DNA from: Adiantum capillus-veneris
Taxonomy: Eukaryota; Streptophyta; Polypodiopsida; Polypodiales; Pteridaceae
DNA length: 64,000 nucleotides
Assembly (NCBI GenBank): GCA_014529385.2
Contig: CM043944.1
Coordinates: 84,578,884-84,642,883, forward strand
Reading direction: 5' to 3'
Positions 43,631-54,510 of the stretch are shown here, piece by piece. The notes under the pieces were generated by a model. That model was not told the DNA's origin. It made no database searches and saw nothing but the letters and a program-made list of their open reading frames with translations. How positions within the stretch are numbered: position 1 is the stretch's first letter; each line of letters starts with the position of its first letter. The position numbers were made by a program, and so were the translations under genes.

Positions 43631-44462
43631 CTAGGTTATCTTGGGACCTTGCATTAATACATCTTGAACTAGGTCATATGGTTTAGCATACTCACCCAAT
43701 GAAAAATCCACGATGTTGATGTTCCACCGAGGCTTAGATGCATGCTTGCTAGACTCTCCTTTTCCTTTCATCTTCTTCTCCCTTTGAGAGGCCTCTTTGT
43801 GCCTGGCACGCTTCACTCCCATGGCATCCACTTCTTCTACTTTTCCTTTTCCTTTTTCCTTCCCTTTGACACGCTCTTCTACCTTTGCCTTCCCTTTAGC
43901 TTCAAGGTTGATGACACTTATAGCTTGGTTTCCAGCACGTGGTGGAGGTAGCGGTGGAATGAGAGGTTGTGGTGGTTGTATGGGTGGTCAAAGGATTTGG
44001 ACCGGTGGAATCAGCTCTGGTTGCATGGGTGGTAGTGGTCTCACCCTTGGTGGAGAGATTTGATTCTACCTTCCTCCTCTATTGAAGTTCTGTCTTCTTG
44101 GATGAGGACGGTAGTACATGCCATGACCGTCCTCTCCACAGTTGTAACAATGGTAGTCTTGTTTCTGTCTTCATTGCCCTCTTCCTTGCTTTGGATTTCT
44201 GGCAGGTGCATGTGCTTGCTGCGCCAGATGTACTGAAAGATTTTCTAGATGGTTGATGATGAGCCATGGTTGATGAGGAGCGAGAGAGAGGAGCCTTGGG
44301 TGCTTGCAAAAAAACAGAGGAAGAGGGAGGGATGGCGATAATGGAGGAGAGAGGGGGGGATAATGGAGGAGAGGGAGGGAGTGGTGCCATGGGGGGGCGG
44401 CCCCTTTGTTGATGAACGAGCATGGGGGGGTTGGCGTCGCATATAGGGAAGAGAGGATTTTA
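43631..44462 (-). pseudogene. Element E gag C-terminus with zinc knuckle
   Basis: Near 44160-44110 the minus strand reads HCYNCGEDGHGMYYR, a CCHC knuckle whose last Cys is Arg, followed by PHPRRQNFNRGGR, closely matching the knuckle of element A. A Pro/Arg-rich part precedes a Lys/Glu-rich segment (43831-43631). The Pro/Ser-rich frames at 44245-44442 are probably low-complexity shadows. The capsid was not identified. Confidence 0.6.
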
Positions 44463-44554
44463 AAAAAAAATATTTAATTCATTATTAAGCTCCCCACGAT
44501 TGGGGTTGATTCCCGTGGCCAGGCTCCGAAAGCTGGCCATCACTACCAATTTTA
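44463..44554. other. A-rich run and short hairpin
   Basis: TTTTAAAAAAAAATATTTAA, then a 7-bp perfect stem TGGCCAG/CTGGCCA around 10 bases (near 44518-44541). Function unknown. It separates element E from the repeat array. Confidence 0.4.
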
Positions 44555-45200
44555 AGATCATTTCTATGGTGCTCCCCCCACCAATGTTCAGCTGCAATCT
44601 ATTGGTTTCTACCCTGATGATAGTGGTGGAAACATTGTCCTGGTGTGGTTTCTAGACTAGTTTCTACTAGGTCACTGCTTTTTAAGGTAGGCAATTGTGG
44701 TTGCTAGCATGTCCGCTGGTGCTTTCTACTTATCCGAAGCTTATGGTTTATCATTCCAAGGATCTGGATTTCATTGATGCCAAAATCGTTTCTACCACTC
44801 CATGGGTGATTTCTACCAATAATATGTCACTAGGTGCTCCTCCCACAATGTCCAGGTGCAGTCTACTAGTTACTACCATCACAGTGGTATAAATAATGTC
44901 TTGGTGTGGTTCTTTTTCTAGTTTCTACCAGGTCATTGGTTTTTACCTAGGCCTTCACTAATTTATAGTGTAGGCAATTGAGGTTCTAGCAGGTCTTTTG
45001 GTGTTTTCTACTTATCCCAAGATTATGGTTTACCATTCTAAGGATCATTTCTAGCAGGTACAATGTGGATTCCACTAGTACCAAAATGGTTTTTACCACT
45101 CTATGGGAGGGTTCTACCATTTATACAATCATTTTTATGTCACTAGGTGCTCCCCCCAGCAACCTCCAGGTGCAATCTACTACGTATTAAAGCAATCTAG
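44555..45200 (+). repeat. TTTCTACC-type repeat array, copy 3
   Basis: Three partial higher-order units marked by GGTGCTCCCCCCACCAATG-like words near 44570, 44832 and 45146, and by CTAGTTTCTACCAGGTCA near 44655 and 44918 (about 262-314 bp apart). The same words occur near 27200-27330. Confidence 0.7.
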
Positions 45201-45239
45201 GTTTTCAAATGAACATACCAGCTAATGGAGTCTTCTTGG

Positions 45240-45680
45240 CAACTAAGAGTGGGCACATGCGTCATGCAACATTGACAATTACTTGATTGCAGCCATTACA
45301 TGCATGTATTGGGACTTCCACATAGATGTGCAAAGCATAAGAGATGGTAGGGGTGTTTGCATTGGAGCATACAAACACCCACTACCTCATTGTTAGGAAA
45401 TCTCAAGCCACAGGATGCACAAACGTCTTCGATGATGAGACAACTTGACGGGGGAAATGGACAAATTGTGTACACATGATTTTCCCCAAGCCTTTTAAGT
45501 ATGTCTTTGCAGAACTCCAGCTTGCGGACATCTTGGTCAAGCAATTCTTGCACCGTATCCCTCTCTGCCTGGCAAGTTGTCGCATGCTTCTCATAGTGAG
45601 GTAACTCTGAAGCTCCTAGAAGTTGTAAAACTTCCTTTGTATCTTGTATTGGAAACAGCCTATGAACTTTGAGAAGAGAG
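45240..45680 (-). pseudogene. Cys/His zinc-finger-like exon, unknown protein
   Basis: A minus-strand frame from about 45665: LFPIQDTKEVLQLLGASELP, a helical stretch with LLDQDVRKLEFCKDILKRLG, then CASCGLRFPNNEVV and MLQCKHPYHLLCFAHLCG, a C-x2-C...C-x-H-x2-H-x2-C pattern like a degenerate RING or PHD finger. A stop follows at about 45294. It directly abuts TTTCTACC array 3, as the DDE-like gene and the 24570-26458 gene abut theirs. It may be another exon of the same kind of mobile or host gene. Confidence 0.45.
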
Positions 45681-45786
45681 GAATTAAGAGAATTAGAGTG
45701 ATCATTTTTTTGAGACTACTTTGAGAACATAGAGGGTGAATTTAATTAGTGGTAGCAACATAACAGTAATACTTAATAAACTTGGC

Positions 45787-46060
45787 ATGAACAATACTTT
45801 TGCAAGAGAGAGAGTTTAGAGAACTTGACAACAGTTGAAGACCAGATTTATGTGGAGCCGTTTCCCCCTCCAATAGGCTTTTGTATTATAGATTCTCCCA
45901 TCAAGAGAGACTTGGTACAATACAATCTTTGTGTTCCTTGTGACCTAGGTGATGCAATGAAGATGGAAAGCTTAATGCATCACGAGCATAACATAGACTT
46001 TGTAAAAACCATTAACCATCCCCGGCCTCAATCCCAAGGCCTCAAACACCTTCAAAGGTG
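45787..46060 (+). repeat. Dispersed repeat, copy 1
   Basis: About 270 bp, largely matching the reverse complement of 58886-59163, with shared words TTGACAACAGTTGA, CTCCCATCAAGAGAGAC and CTTTGTGTTCCTT. Probably the end of an otherwise unrecognised retroelement. Confidence 0.75.
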
Positions 46061-46379
46061 GAGAGAGCCTCAAGCTTGGCCAATCACATGCTTGGTGCAT
46101 ATCAAGCAACAAGGGTAGCCTTGGGACAAGTGTCCCCCTTTCCCCTTTGAGAGAGACGACTTAATAAATGCATAAGCAATTAACTAAATTGTCATTGGAG
46201 ACCTTGGGAGGCCAACCAATAGGCTTTAGGCACACTAGGAGGGAAACATGAAGAGGAGCTTGACAAGTGTCCTAGTTGCTTGCTTTGTACCAAGCTTGCC
46301 TTGTGTGAGGGTGTGTGTGTTCTCTCTCTAGCTCCTACAAAGAGGGCTCACCCCCTCATGAGTAGTGATGTGCTTTGAA
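46061..46379. other. Unassigned stretch
   Basis: Non-coding; no family recognised. It ends where the CAAGCACC minisatellite starts. Confidence 0.4.
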
Positions 46380-46634
46380 TTTTTGAACACCTTAACCCTC
46401 AAGCACCTTAGTCATGGAACACCTTAGCACCTTAGTCATTAAGCACCTTAAGCACCTTAGTCAGTAAGCATGACAAGCACCTTAGTCAGCAAGCACAACA
46501 AGCACCTTAGTCATCAAGCACGAGAAGCACCTCAAGAACCTTAGTCAGCAAGCACGACAAGCACCTCAAGCTTGGGCCGAGTTCATACCTCAAGCACAAC
46601 CCTAGCTTGCCTAAGGTCAAAGGACTTTTAACAT
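46380..46634 (+). repeat. CAAGCACC minisatellite, copy 1
   Basis: Irregular tandem copies of CAAGCACCTTAGTCAT / CAAGCACCTCAAG (roughly 16-24 bp each), ending CCCTAGCTTGCCTAAGGTCA. The same array and the same ending occur at 52195-52475. Element G's LTR starts directly after it at 46635. Confidence 0.8.
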
Positions 46635-48181
46635 TGATGGGAGCAAAACGAACCCCGAACCCCGACGGCCTCTAAAACACCGGGGACCGAATGGCGCGCC
46701 TCGAGCCTGTCATGGTAAAGCAAACACGGGGCACCACCTAGCTTCAGTGGCTAGGACGCAAACAACACACCACCATAACAAATTTTTCATCCAAGAGAGA
46801 TGGATGCTTGGGAGCAATGATGAAGAGGAAAGGGAATGAGATCAAGTGAGAGAGAGAGAGAGAGAGGGAGGGGGTATAGCGGCTTAGTACTTAGGAACCA
46901 CAAAAGGATGGCAAATCCGCACACCCTTCACACATACACAAGCTCACTCCAAACACAAGACTAAGTGGTGATTCCGCACACCTCATATGGGCAAAACATT
47001 GCAAGAAAACATACTCACAAAACCTCAAGCTTTATTTAGAGAATAAGGCGATGAAATGGGGAGCATAGGGTAGGGGAATGAGAAGGGAGAGCGTGGTAGA
47101 GCACATGGCGGATAGGTGGGAGTTGATGGCGAAGACTCGCACGAGGGTTACGGCCATTATCCTTCATTTAGTTTCCCTTCATCTTCCATAGCCCAAGGGT
47201 GTAGAGGTCATGCTTAAGACAAGCATGGTGATTGCGGTGATGGTGATGGTGTGGGTGTGTGTGTGTGCACTAGGCACACACAGTGCATAGTGTACTCTTT
47301 GGTGATGGTGTGTGTCCTTAGTGTGATGGTGATCCCTCTTTATATAGGGGATGAGGGGGGAGAAATTCTAGAATTTAGAAATGAAGAAATCATTATCTAC
47401 ATAGGCCATGTGACTGTGGGCCCCACTTGTCTGGCTGTGTGTATATGTGCCAGAACAGCAGTCTCATGAGAGAGAGACTAAGAGAGAGAGATGGGTTGAT
47501 GAAAAAAAGTGAGAGGTGACATGGAGAATAAAGTAATTACAAGAGGGGAGAGAGGGGAGTGTGTTCAGAGGTGAATCTGTGTGTAGATGTGTGTGAACAC
47601 AAGAAAAATCAGGTAACCACCAGGTGGGGATGGGTCTGTGGGCACCTTTTTTCAGTGAAACTGAGTGTGTGTGAGTGTGGGGGAGGTTATTTAGCTACAA
47701 GACAAGAGACATGGCGCCCTTTAGAGAGAGAGGGGGGTATTTGGGTCATGGGATATGATAGGAGAGAGAAAGAGGGGGTGGGGTATACTATTTTGGAAGA
47801 TAGGGTAAGTTGCATGTGAGTTAGGGTGCATTATTGGTGAGTTATAATGCATTATTGGTGAGAGGTGGGGTAGCTTGACGGGAGAGAGAAAGGAGAAAGG
47901 ACAAGGGGAAGAGAGAGGGGGTTGACCTTTTGAGTGGAGGAGAGGAAAAGGGACACGCGGCGGGGCAACAGTGAATAAAAAGGAGGCAAGGTGGGGATGG
48001 GCTACCCCGCAGGGAGGAGGTGGACTATTTTACCTTTCTTATATATTTACATAATCATACTTTATTTTTTTTCTTACTTTTTCCAATGCCTTTTATCACT
48101 CCCTCCCTAAGAGGGGGTTTTCATGGGGTGGGGACGAGAGAAGAGGGGTATGGGAGCTTGGCTTGTGAAAAGCCCCCATCA
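46635..48181 (-). repeat. Element G 3' LTR (A-family LTR)
   Basis: 1,547 bp bounded by TGATGGG and CCCATCA. Full-length match to 7091-8666. TATA box at 47338-47347 on the minus strand. Confidence 0.85.
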
Positions 48182-48198
48182 TTAGCCCTCCCCTTTTG
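48182..48198 (-). other. Polypurine tract of element G
   Basis: The minus strand reads CAAAAGGGGAGGGCTAA, then the LTR. Identical to the tract of A at 3772-3787. Confidence 0.8.
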
Positions 48199-48228
48199 GC
48201 TAGAGGCATTCATGTCTCTAGCTCAACT

Positions 48229-48848
48229 GTTTGATCATTATCGTCGGAGGTGGAGGCTGATGGTGTGTCCTCATCTGGAATGTCAATTGGTGGAGCCTGG
48301 TCAAATTGAAGAAAATAAGGTTTAAGTCGCCAACCATTTACCCTGATTTTATGAAGTTTTCCATCAGCCTCCATAAGCTGGTAGCTTCCATTGGCATACT
48401 TTTTCCTGATGATGAAAGGGCCTTCCCATCAGAGCAGGAGTTTCTTATCCTTGCGCGTGTCGAAGCGATTGTCGTAGCGGAGCACCAACATTCCTTTCTT
48501 CAATTCTTTTTTCCGGAGATGCTCGTTAAAGCTAAGCCGTCTATGCTCTGCTTGTGCTGCATAATAATTTATTGCTTCTTCTTTGTCCAGCTGCAGTCTT
48601 TCCAAGTTGATGATGTGATCTCTCAAATGCATGTTGGGTTGTTGAAGTTGGCTTGCCATTACTCTGAGACTTTGTAGTTGCACTTCAATGGGCAATATTG
48701 CTTCCTTACCAAATACTAGATGATACGTTGTGAATCCCAAGGATGTACGAAATGAAGTTCTGTAGGCCCATAAAGCTGGTAGTAGATACTTATCCCAGTC
48801 TCCGGGATGATTGTTTACCTGCTTGGTAATAATTTTAGAAACCAGGTC
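48229..48848 (-). pseudogene. Element G integrase C-terminal part
   Basis: The minus strand from the insert junction: RDLVSKIITKQVNNHPGDWD, LWAYRTSFRTSLGFTTYHLV, FGKEAILPIEVQ, then the DNA-binding C-terminal part with KKGMLVLRYDNRFDTRKDKK, WEGPFIIRKKYANGSYQLME and KIRVNGWRLKPYF. An acidic tail stops just before the polypurine tract. The zinc module and two catalytic Asp residues are gone. Confidence 0.8.
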
Positions 48849-49084
48849 ACGTCCTCTCGAGCTTAGTCGCCAGCTGCTCCAGCACACGCCTGCTCACTTT
48901 GTCCGATTTCAGTGAACCTTGGCGAGCGTTCGCAGGTCGACAAATACTTCGCGACAGCCCGTAGAGCTTGGTCTGCTCAGATTTTCAATTTGGGCTCATT
49001 TCGGCCTCCGTTTCCACTACAGGCAGGTCTGCACAAGCAATTTCGTCATTTTGTGCAGAATTTCTGTCAGTGCCATTTTCTGGA
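48843..49084 (+). other. Copia leader fragment embedded in gypsy pol
   Basis: About 242 bp matching 63475-63716, the leader just after the primer-binding site of copia element 2 (shared words GCTTAGTCGCCAGCTGCTCC, TTTCCACTACAGGCAGGTCT and CATTTTGTGCAGAATTT). The left edge shares CAGGT with both partners; the right edge is at TTTTCTG. It joins RT (to its right) to the integrase C-terminus (to its left) of element G. Confidence 0.85.
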
Positions 49085-50051
49085 TACCATCTTTAGAGAT
49101 AATATGACCTAGGTATTGAATCTCTTGAAGGAAGAATTCGCTTTTCTTTTGGTTGAGAAAAAGCTTGTTCTCCCTCAATGCTTGAAAAATCACTTGGAGA
49201 TGTTGCTTATGTTCCTCCAAAGACTTGGAGTAGATGATGATATCATCAAAGAACACTCCAGTGAATTTGCGGTATGGTCTAAAAATTTTCTCCATCAAAT
49301 GATTGAACGTAGCTGGTGCATTAGTCAAGCCAAAAGGCATGACTAGATATTCATAAAGACCAAACGTTGTGCGAAACGCAGTCTTTAAGATATCTTCATC
49401 CACTATCCTTATTTGATGATAGCCACTCTTAAGGTCAATCCTACTAAAGTAGGTAGAGCCTTGTAGCTTATCAAACAGATCTTCTACCCGAGATACGGGA
49501 AATTTGTTTTTGATAGTGATATGGTTTAGTGCTCGATAGTCCACACACATACGGTATGTACCATCTTTCTTTTGCACTAAAAGGACTGGAGAACAAAAGG
49601 GAGAGGAACTAGGCCTCACCATCCCTTTGTCTACCAGCTCTTGTACTTGCCTCATGATCTCCTCTTGTTGAGCTTGTGAGACTCGATAAGGAGGCTTGTT
49701 AGGTGGTGAGCTTCCAGGAAGGAGCTCAATGCGATGGTCATCATCCCCTCGTTTTGGAGGTAAGTCCATAGGGATATCATCGATGAACACATCTTGGAAT
49801 CCTTTTAGAAAATTAGACAAGTCTAACTCTTCTTGATTCCTACCATTTACATTTGATGAAACATTAGTATCTTTTAGAGACTCTTTGACAAAAATCATGT
49901 ACGTAGAAACTGAGCTCTTCATTGACTTATCAAAAGCAAGAGGATTTACAAGTGGAATAGTCCGACCACGCTCACTAGCATCTATATACATGTTCTTTCC
50001 CCTGTAGGTGAAGTAGATTCTCCTTTCAGGGAACTTCATGTTGGCAGCCAT
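49085..50051 (-). pseudogene. Element G reverse transcriptase
   Basis: An uninterrupted minus-strand frame: PYRVSQAQQEEIMRQVQELV, MCVDYRALNHITIKNKFPVS, FSRIDLKSGYHQIRI and MPFGLTNAPATFNHLMEKIF. The catalytic motif is VFFDDIIIYS (FFDD, both Asp kept), and it ends at IQYLGHIISKDGIQK, where the copia fragment begins. The upstream part (from 50051) is the protease-RT linker. Nearly intact compared with its surroundings. Confidence 0.9.
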
Positions 50052-50071
50052 GCGATCAAACCATGGTGCCC

Positions 50072-51751
50072 CTAGGATAACATCTTCATGTTGGAGAGGA
50101 GAGATGAAGAAGTCTTCTTTGTCGAATAGCTTTGGACATGAAGCCTCAACTTCCCAATCAAGGGAGTATCGGAGGCTTGTTGTCCCTTGAAAGCTGCATC
50201 AGCCACTACTATATCTCCCATCTCAAAAGCTTGAATGCCCAACTTGGTGGCCAACTCCATTGATATGAAGTTAAGAGTAGAGCCAGGGTCAAACAAGATG
50301 AAGGCATCATGGTCTCTTACCTTTCCCCAAGCATAGGAAAGTGATGATCCTTTGCAATGAGCATCCTCTTTTGGAGCTTCGATGGTGGAAGCCCTAGGAG
50401 TCTCATTGCGAGTATTCTTCTTGGGGCAAGAACGATAGCCATGTCCTTGCTCCCCACACTTGAAACACTTATGGTCCTTGCGAAAAGCTTCAAGATCTTC
50501 AGGAGAGAGTTTGTTTTTACCTTTGTAAACTCCCTTCTCCTTGGACCGATTGTTGTTGTTGTTGAAATTGACTTGGGAAGTATTTTGAACATTGGTTTTC
50601 CCCTTTGCATCATTTTTGTCTTTGTTTTCCATGGGCTTGACATTACATCTAGCCCCTTGATGGAAATTGATGCATGAAGCAACCATGGTGTGATGGATTA
50701 CTTCGCTAATAGTACCAGGCCGTTGAGAGTTGATGTATTCGGCCATCTCTTCAAGTAATCCCGCACAGAATTGTTGCCTTTGCTCGACAAAGTCTATCTT
50801 TTGAAAGACAGTAGCCTCGATATGTAAATCCCAAAACATGTCTACATATTTGTGGATAGACTCATGGGAGAGGAGCTTCAAGCTGCGCCATTCGGTAAGC
50901 ACTTTGTCCTTTGCATCGCTTGCAAGGAATTGCTTCATGATGGAAACTCGTAGAGTTTTCCATGTCTTTGGGGCTTCACCATTTCCACGAAGGCTAGCCC
51001 ACCATTGACGAGCTGATTTTTGGAAGTGCATCGCTACATGGCGTAGCTTAGAGGACTCTTTGAAGCCCTCATCTCCAAAGGCCGCATCAAATTGCTGGAT
51101 GAAGGCCAACACTTTGTCGGTAGCACCGAAGGTGCCATCATAGGTGAGAAAAGAGATACTCTTTCCTCCCTCCTTGAACTTCTTTAGCTTTTGTGACCTT
51201 CGCCATGCAGGAAATGATTTGCGATGTCCTCCCCTCTTGTATTCTCTAGGAGAATAGCCATAACTTTCGTCGGAAGAGGAGGAAGGTGAAGAAGAAGGAG
51301 AAGAGGGTGACCTCTTCCTAGCCCTTTTCTTCCTTTGTTTCCTCTCTTGCCTTTCAAAATGATGAGGAGAAGGACTATGTGCTGATCTTTTCCTCTTGGG
51401 AGGAGTGGGCGATTGTCTAGACCGCCGTCTTCGTGGAGCCACATCTTCAGAGGAACTTAAACTTTCATTGCTTTCTTGCTCTTTGGATTCCTCCTCTCGA
51501 ATGGGAGAGAGTCTTCTTTTGGGGGTCTCTTCAAGAGGCCTCCTAAGCTCTCTCTCCTCTTGGAGAGGAAGGGAAATTCCATAAGCACGAAGTTGTTGAG
51601 TAACTTTGGCTTGCAAAGCAGGGTTGCCCATAGCTTGCTGCAACCTAGTGACGAGATAATTCACAAACATGGGAGCATCATCATTAGCACCTTCATGTGC
51701 AAAATCAAAGCTATCAATGTTCATTCTACTCTCTTGATTATTGTCAGCCAT
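50072..51751 (-). pseudogene. Element G gag and protease
   Basis: The best start is the Met of MADNNQESRMNIDSF at 51751, just after a TTTTGTTAAC leader. It has an Arg/Ser-rich segment, then capsid (FIQQFDAAFGDEGFKESSKL, ARQWWASLRGNGEAPKTWKT, VLTEWRSLKLLSHESIHKYV). A canonical zinc knuckle CFKCGEQGHGYRSC follows near 50460, and then a retropepsin with AFILFDPGSTLNFISMEL (DPG in place of DSG). The open frame is about 560 codons without a stop and ends at 50072; RT follows in a nearby frame. The best preserved gag in the window. Confidence 0.85.
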
Positions 51752-51793
51752 GTTAACAAAATGTATGTATGTACTTAGTGTATGCTTTGGCAA

Positions 51794-52194
51794 TTCAAAA
51801 CCTTAGTTGCCACTCCTCTTAGCCTTTGAAAATCGGCTCTTAAGTATCTACATCCACGGCTCAAAGTGGTTAATTATAGAGAGTAGAGGAGTAGGTCTAA
51901 CATAGCAGAGTTGCCAAGGGCTAGCTCCTTTCGGACTTCTTATGGCTCAATAATGGTAAAGCCGTAGGCAAGTCTAAAAAGACTCCATTATTAAGTCCAA
52001 AGCTCCCGAGGTGTGCACCATCCCCCACAAGTGGGCTCAACAAAACCGATAATAGATCCCAGTTCCACTTACCCTAATATAATTAACAACATCAACCATT
52101 TATAGGCTACTTAAGGACCTCTCTTCTTAAGCAAGAAAAGAGAAACCCCCCCTCATGTAGGGCTCGCCCCCTCCTTGTAGGGATTGAATCTTTG
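51794..52194. other. Leader or LTR-like region right of G
   Basis: Non-coding. No A-type LTR is present here. A clear primer-binding site was not found; TTGGCAACTCTGC on the minus strand near 51908-51920 is the closest candidate. Confidence 0.35.
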
Positions 52195-52640
52195 ACTTTT
52201 TGACCCTCAAGCCCCTCATGCATAGGCCCAGTTCCCACCACAAGCTTGGCTCATAAGCACTTTAAGCTTGGGTTGGGTTCTCACCTCAAGTGCAACCCTA
52301 GCATCTCAAGCATGTCAAGCACCTCAAGCATCTCAATAATTAAGCATCTCAAGCACCTCAATCATCAAGCACCTCAAGCACCTTAGTCATCAAGCATGAC
52401 AAGCAGGACAAGCACCTCGAGCTGGGTCGGGTTCCCGCGCCTCAAGCTCAACCCTAGCTTACCTAAGGTCAAAGATCTTTTACACACATTATTGGAGGTC
52501 TTCAATGAAGCTAACCCTAAGGTCTTATGCTCCATTTTTTAGCCTTGCTCTTTGATAGACCATCTACCATTTGGGCCCCTTTACCATTGGCCCCATGTTG
52601 AGATAGATCTATAAGCACATGTCTATATCTTAACACTTGT
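52195..52640 (-). repeat. CAAGCACC minisatellite, copy 2, in an LTR-like end
   Basis: The tandem words CAAGCACCTCAAGCA/CACCTTAGTCATCAAGCA match 46380-46630. The region ends near 52635 in ATCTTAACA, so the minus strand would start TGTTAAGAT, a possible LTR start. Flanking of G by two copies of this array suggests G sat between LTRs of another family, or was inserted beside one. Confidence 0.5.
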
Positions 52641-52695
52641 TCCCGTTTATTGTCCCACATTAAGTGATCAATTTAATATGAGAACATAATTTGGG

Positions 52696-53694
52696 TTGGT
52701 TAGATATTGGATATTAGATTTTATGACAGCTGAAAATGTCTCGAAATGTACTATGGGCACCCTCCGTTCCGATCGAGGGGGGGAGTATATGTCTCATGAA
52801 TTTAATGCATTTCTAGCTAGTCATGGGATAAAACACCAATGTACAGTGCCTTATACACCTCAGCAAAATGGTGTTGCTCAGAGGAAAAACAGGTCACTGA
52901 CGGAAATGGCACAATGTATGGTCAAAAGTCAAGCTTTGTCGCATTCTTTTTGGCTTCAGGCCATCATGTGTGCCACTTATGTACTTAACAGGTGTCCTAC
53001 GAAAGCTTTGCAGTCTATTACTCCATATGAAGCATGGCATGATAGAAAGCCTTCTATTGAGCACATGCGTGTTTTTGGCTGTTTGGCATATGTTTTGGTG
53101 CCACAAGTGCAGCGCAGAAAATTGGATGATAAGGCTGTCAAATGTATTTTTGTTGGTTATAGTGCTGAAAGCAAAGGTTACAGGTTGTATCATCCGCAAA
53201 CAAAACGTATTCTGGTTTCTCGGGATGTAGTGTTTGTGGAAGATTCTGTTCAGCCCTTGCTGTCATGTACTAGAGACAATAATGTAAGCTCACATGAAAT
53301 TTTTGACACTTTGTTGCCTCTTTTCAATGGTGGAAATACGAATGTAAGTTCCAATGAGGCAAATGTACAGCCTATGGGGGTTTCTGAAAATGATCTAGAT
53401 CAGCCTATTACTGATGCAGATGTACATGATGTACTTGATCAGGAAAGGGCTGAAAATGAGCAGGCTAGAGGTATGCCAAAATGGTTGGTGCACACTTTGC
53501 GTGACAGTAAATTGGATGCACCTTTGTCTAGTCGCACTCGTTCAGGCTCTCGCCATGCATCTTATGCATCAGATTGTTATGCTTTGGCTGTGTCTAGCTT
53601 ACATGATGTTGAGGAGCCTCTGTCTTTTGATGAAACACAGAATTCTGAAAATTGGATGGCTGCCATGCAATCAGAATATGATGCACTCATATAA
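52696..53694 (+). pseudogene. Copia 1 integrase, C-terminal half
   Basis: TLRSDRGGEYMSHEFNAFLA contains the second catalytic Asp. The third motif reads YTPQQNGVAQRKNRSL, where the catalytic Glu (normally NGVAERKN) is Gln (CAG), so it would be inactive. GKIM-like and MRVFGCLAYVLVP follow, then the copia C-terminal part with KCIFVGYSAESKGYRLYHP. The stop at 53692 follows ESEYDALI-type RT start sequence. Confidence 0.85.
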
Positions 53695-54510
53695 AATGAC
53701 ACATGGACTTTATGTGATTTGCCTTCTGGCAAAAAGGCCATTGGTACGAAGTGGGTTTACAAGTTGAAATGCAAGCCGGATGCTGAGATCGATCGCCATA
53801 AGGCTCGACTTGTTGCAAAAGGTTATGCACATAAAAAAGGCATAGATTATGAAGAGACTTTTGCTCCCACTTGTCGTATGACTACTGTACGTTTTCTATG
53901 TGCATTGGCAGCTCATTTTGGTTGGGATGTACATCAATCAGACATTGTTACTGCTTTCTTGAATGGTGACATATTTGAGGAAGTTTATGTAACGCAGCCG
54001 CGCGGTTTTGTCATAAAAGGACAAGAGGACAAAGTGTGCAGATGTAAGAAGGCTTTGTATGGGTGAAGCAATCTCCTCGTGCTTGGTATGAGAAAGCTGA
54101 CACTCATTTGGTTAAACGAGGCTTTCGTAACAGTCCAACAGAAAGCACATTGTATGTAAAGCGTGAGGGTGATGTACTTCTCATAGTGGTTCTTTATGTT
54201 GATGATTTGTTGGACCAAATGAGAGACATATTGCTGAATTTAAGGCTGATTTGAATGCTACTTTCAAGATGAAAGATTTGGGGCTGTTGCATCATTACTT
54301 GGGTATACAGTTTAAGCAGTGCGATGGTGGTATTGCCTTGTGTCAAAAAAGTTACATAGAGACATTGCTATGTAAGTTTGGACTTGAGGATTGCAAACCT
54401 ATTGCCACTCCCATGGAAACAGGTTTGAAGTTGAGTCTACATGATGCTGGCGATCCTGCTGATGTCACTCTTTATCAACTGTTGTTGGCTGCCTCATTTA
54501 TGTATGCAAC
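53695..54510 (+). pseudogene. Copia 1 reverse transcriptase
   Basis: TKWVYKLKCKPDAEIDRHKA, RLVAKGYAHKKGIDYEETFA and DIVTAFLNGDIFEEVYVTQP. The catalytic motif is LYVDDLL near 54200. Stops at 53692 and 54064, and a small deletion after YVDDLL that shifts the frame (54254). ATPMETGLKLS leads toward RNase H. Confidence 0.85.

Larger units (their letters stand above)
39638..44462 (-). mobile_element. Ty3/gypsy element E (integrase end missing)
   Basis: Minus-strand pol and gag remnants in the order gag knuckle, protease, RT with a tandem triplication, RNase H, integrase. The integrase is cut at 39638 by the insertion of D, and its C-terminus and 3' LTR are not found on the other side of D. No LTR of its own is recognised. 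Confidence 0.75.
46635..51793 (-). mobile_element. Ty3/gypsy element G (gag-pol with a copia insert)
   Basis: Left (3') LTR 46635-48181, polypurine tract 48182-48198, then on the minus strand integrase C-terminus, a 242-bp copia leader piece in place of RNase H and integrase core, RT, protease and gag. A matching 5' LTR is absent to the right; a different LTR-like region lies there. It shares the A-type LTR. Confidence 0.8.

Noticed and set aside
43742-44063. Plus-strand ORFs opposite the gag of E
   Set aside because: Antisense shadow; low-complexity Ser/Pro/Gly sequence.
45825-46118. Conserved short ORF in the dispersed repeat as a gene
   Set aside because: Present in both repeat copies but with different stops and frames; repeat homology explains it.
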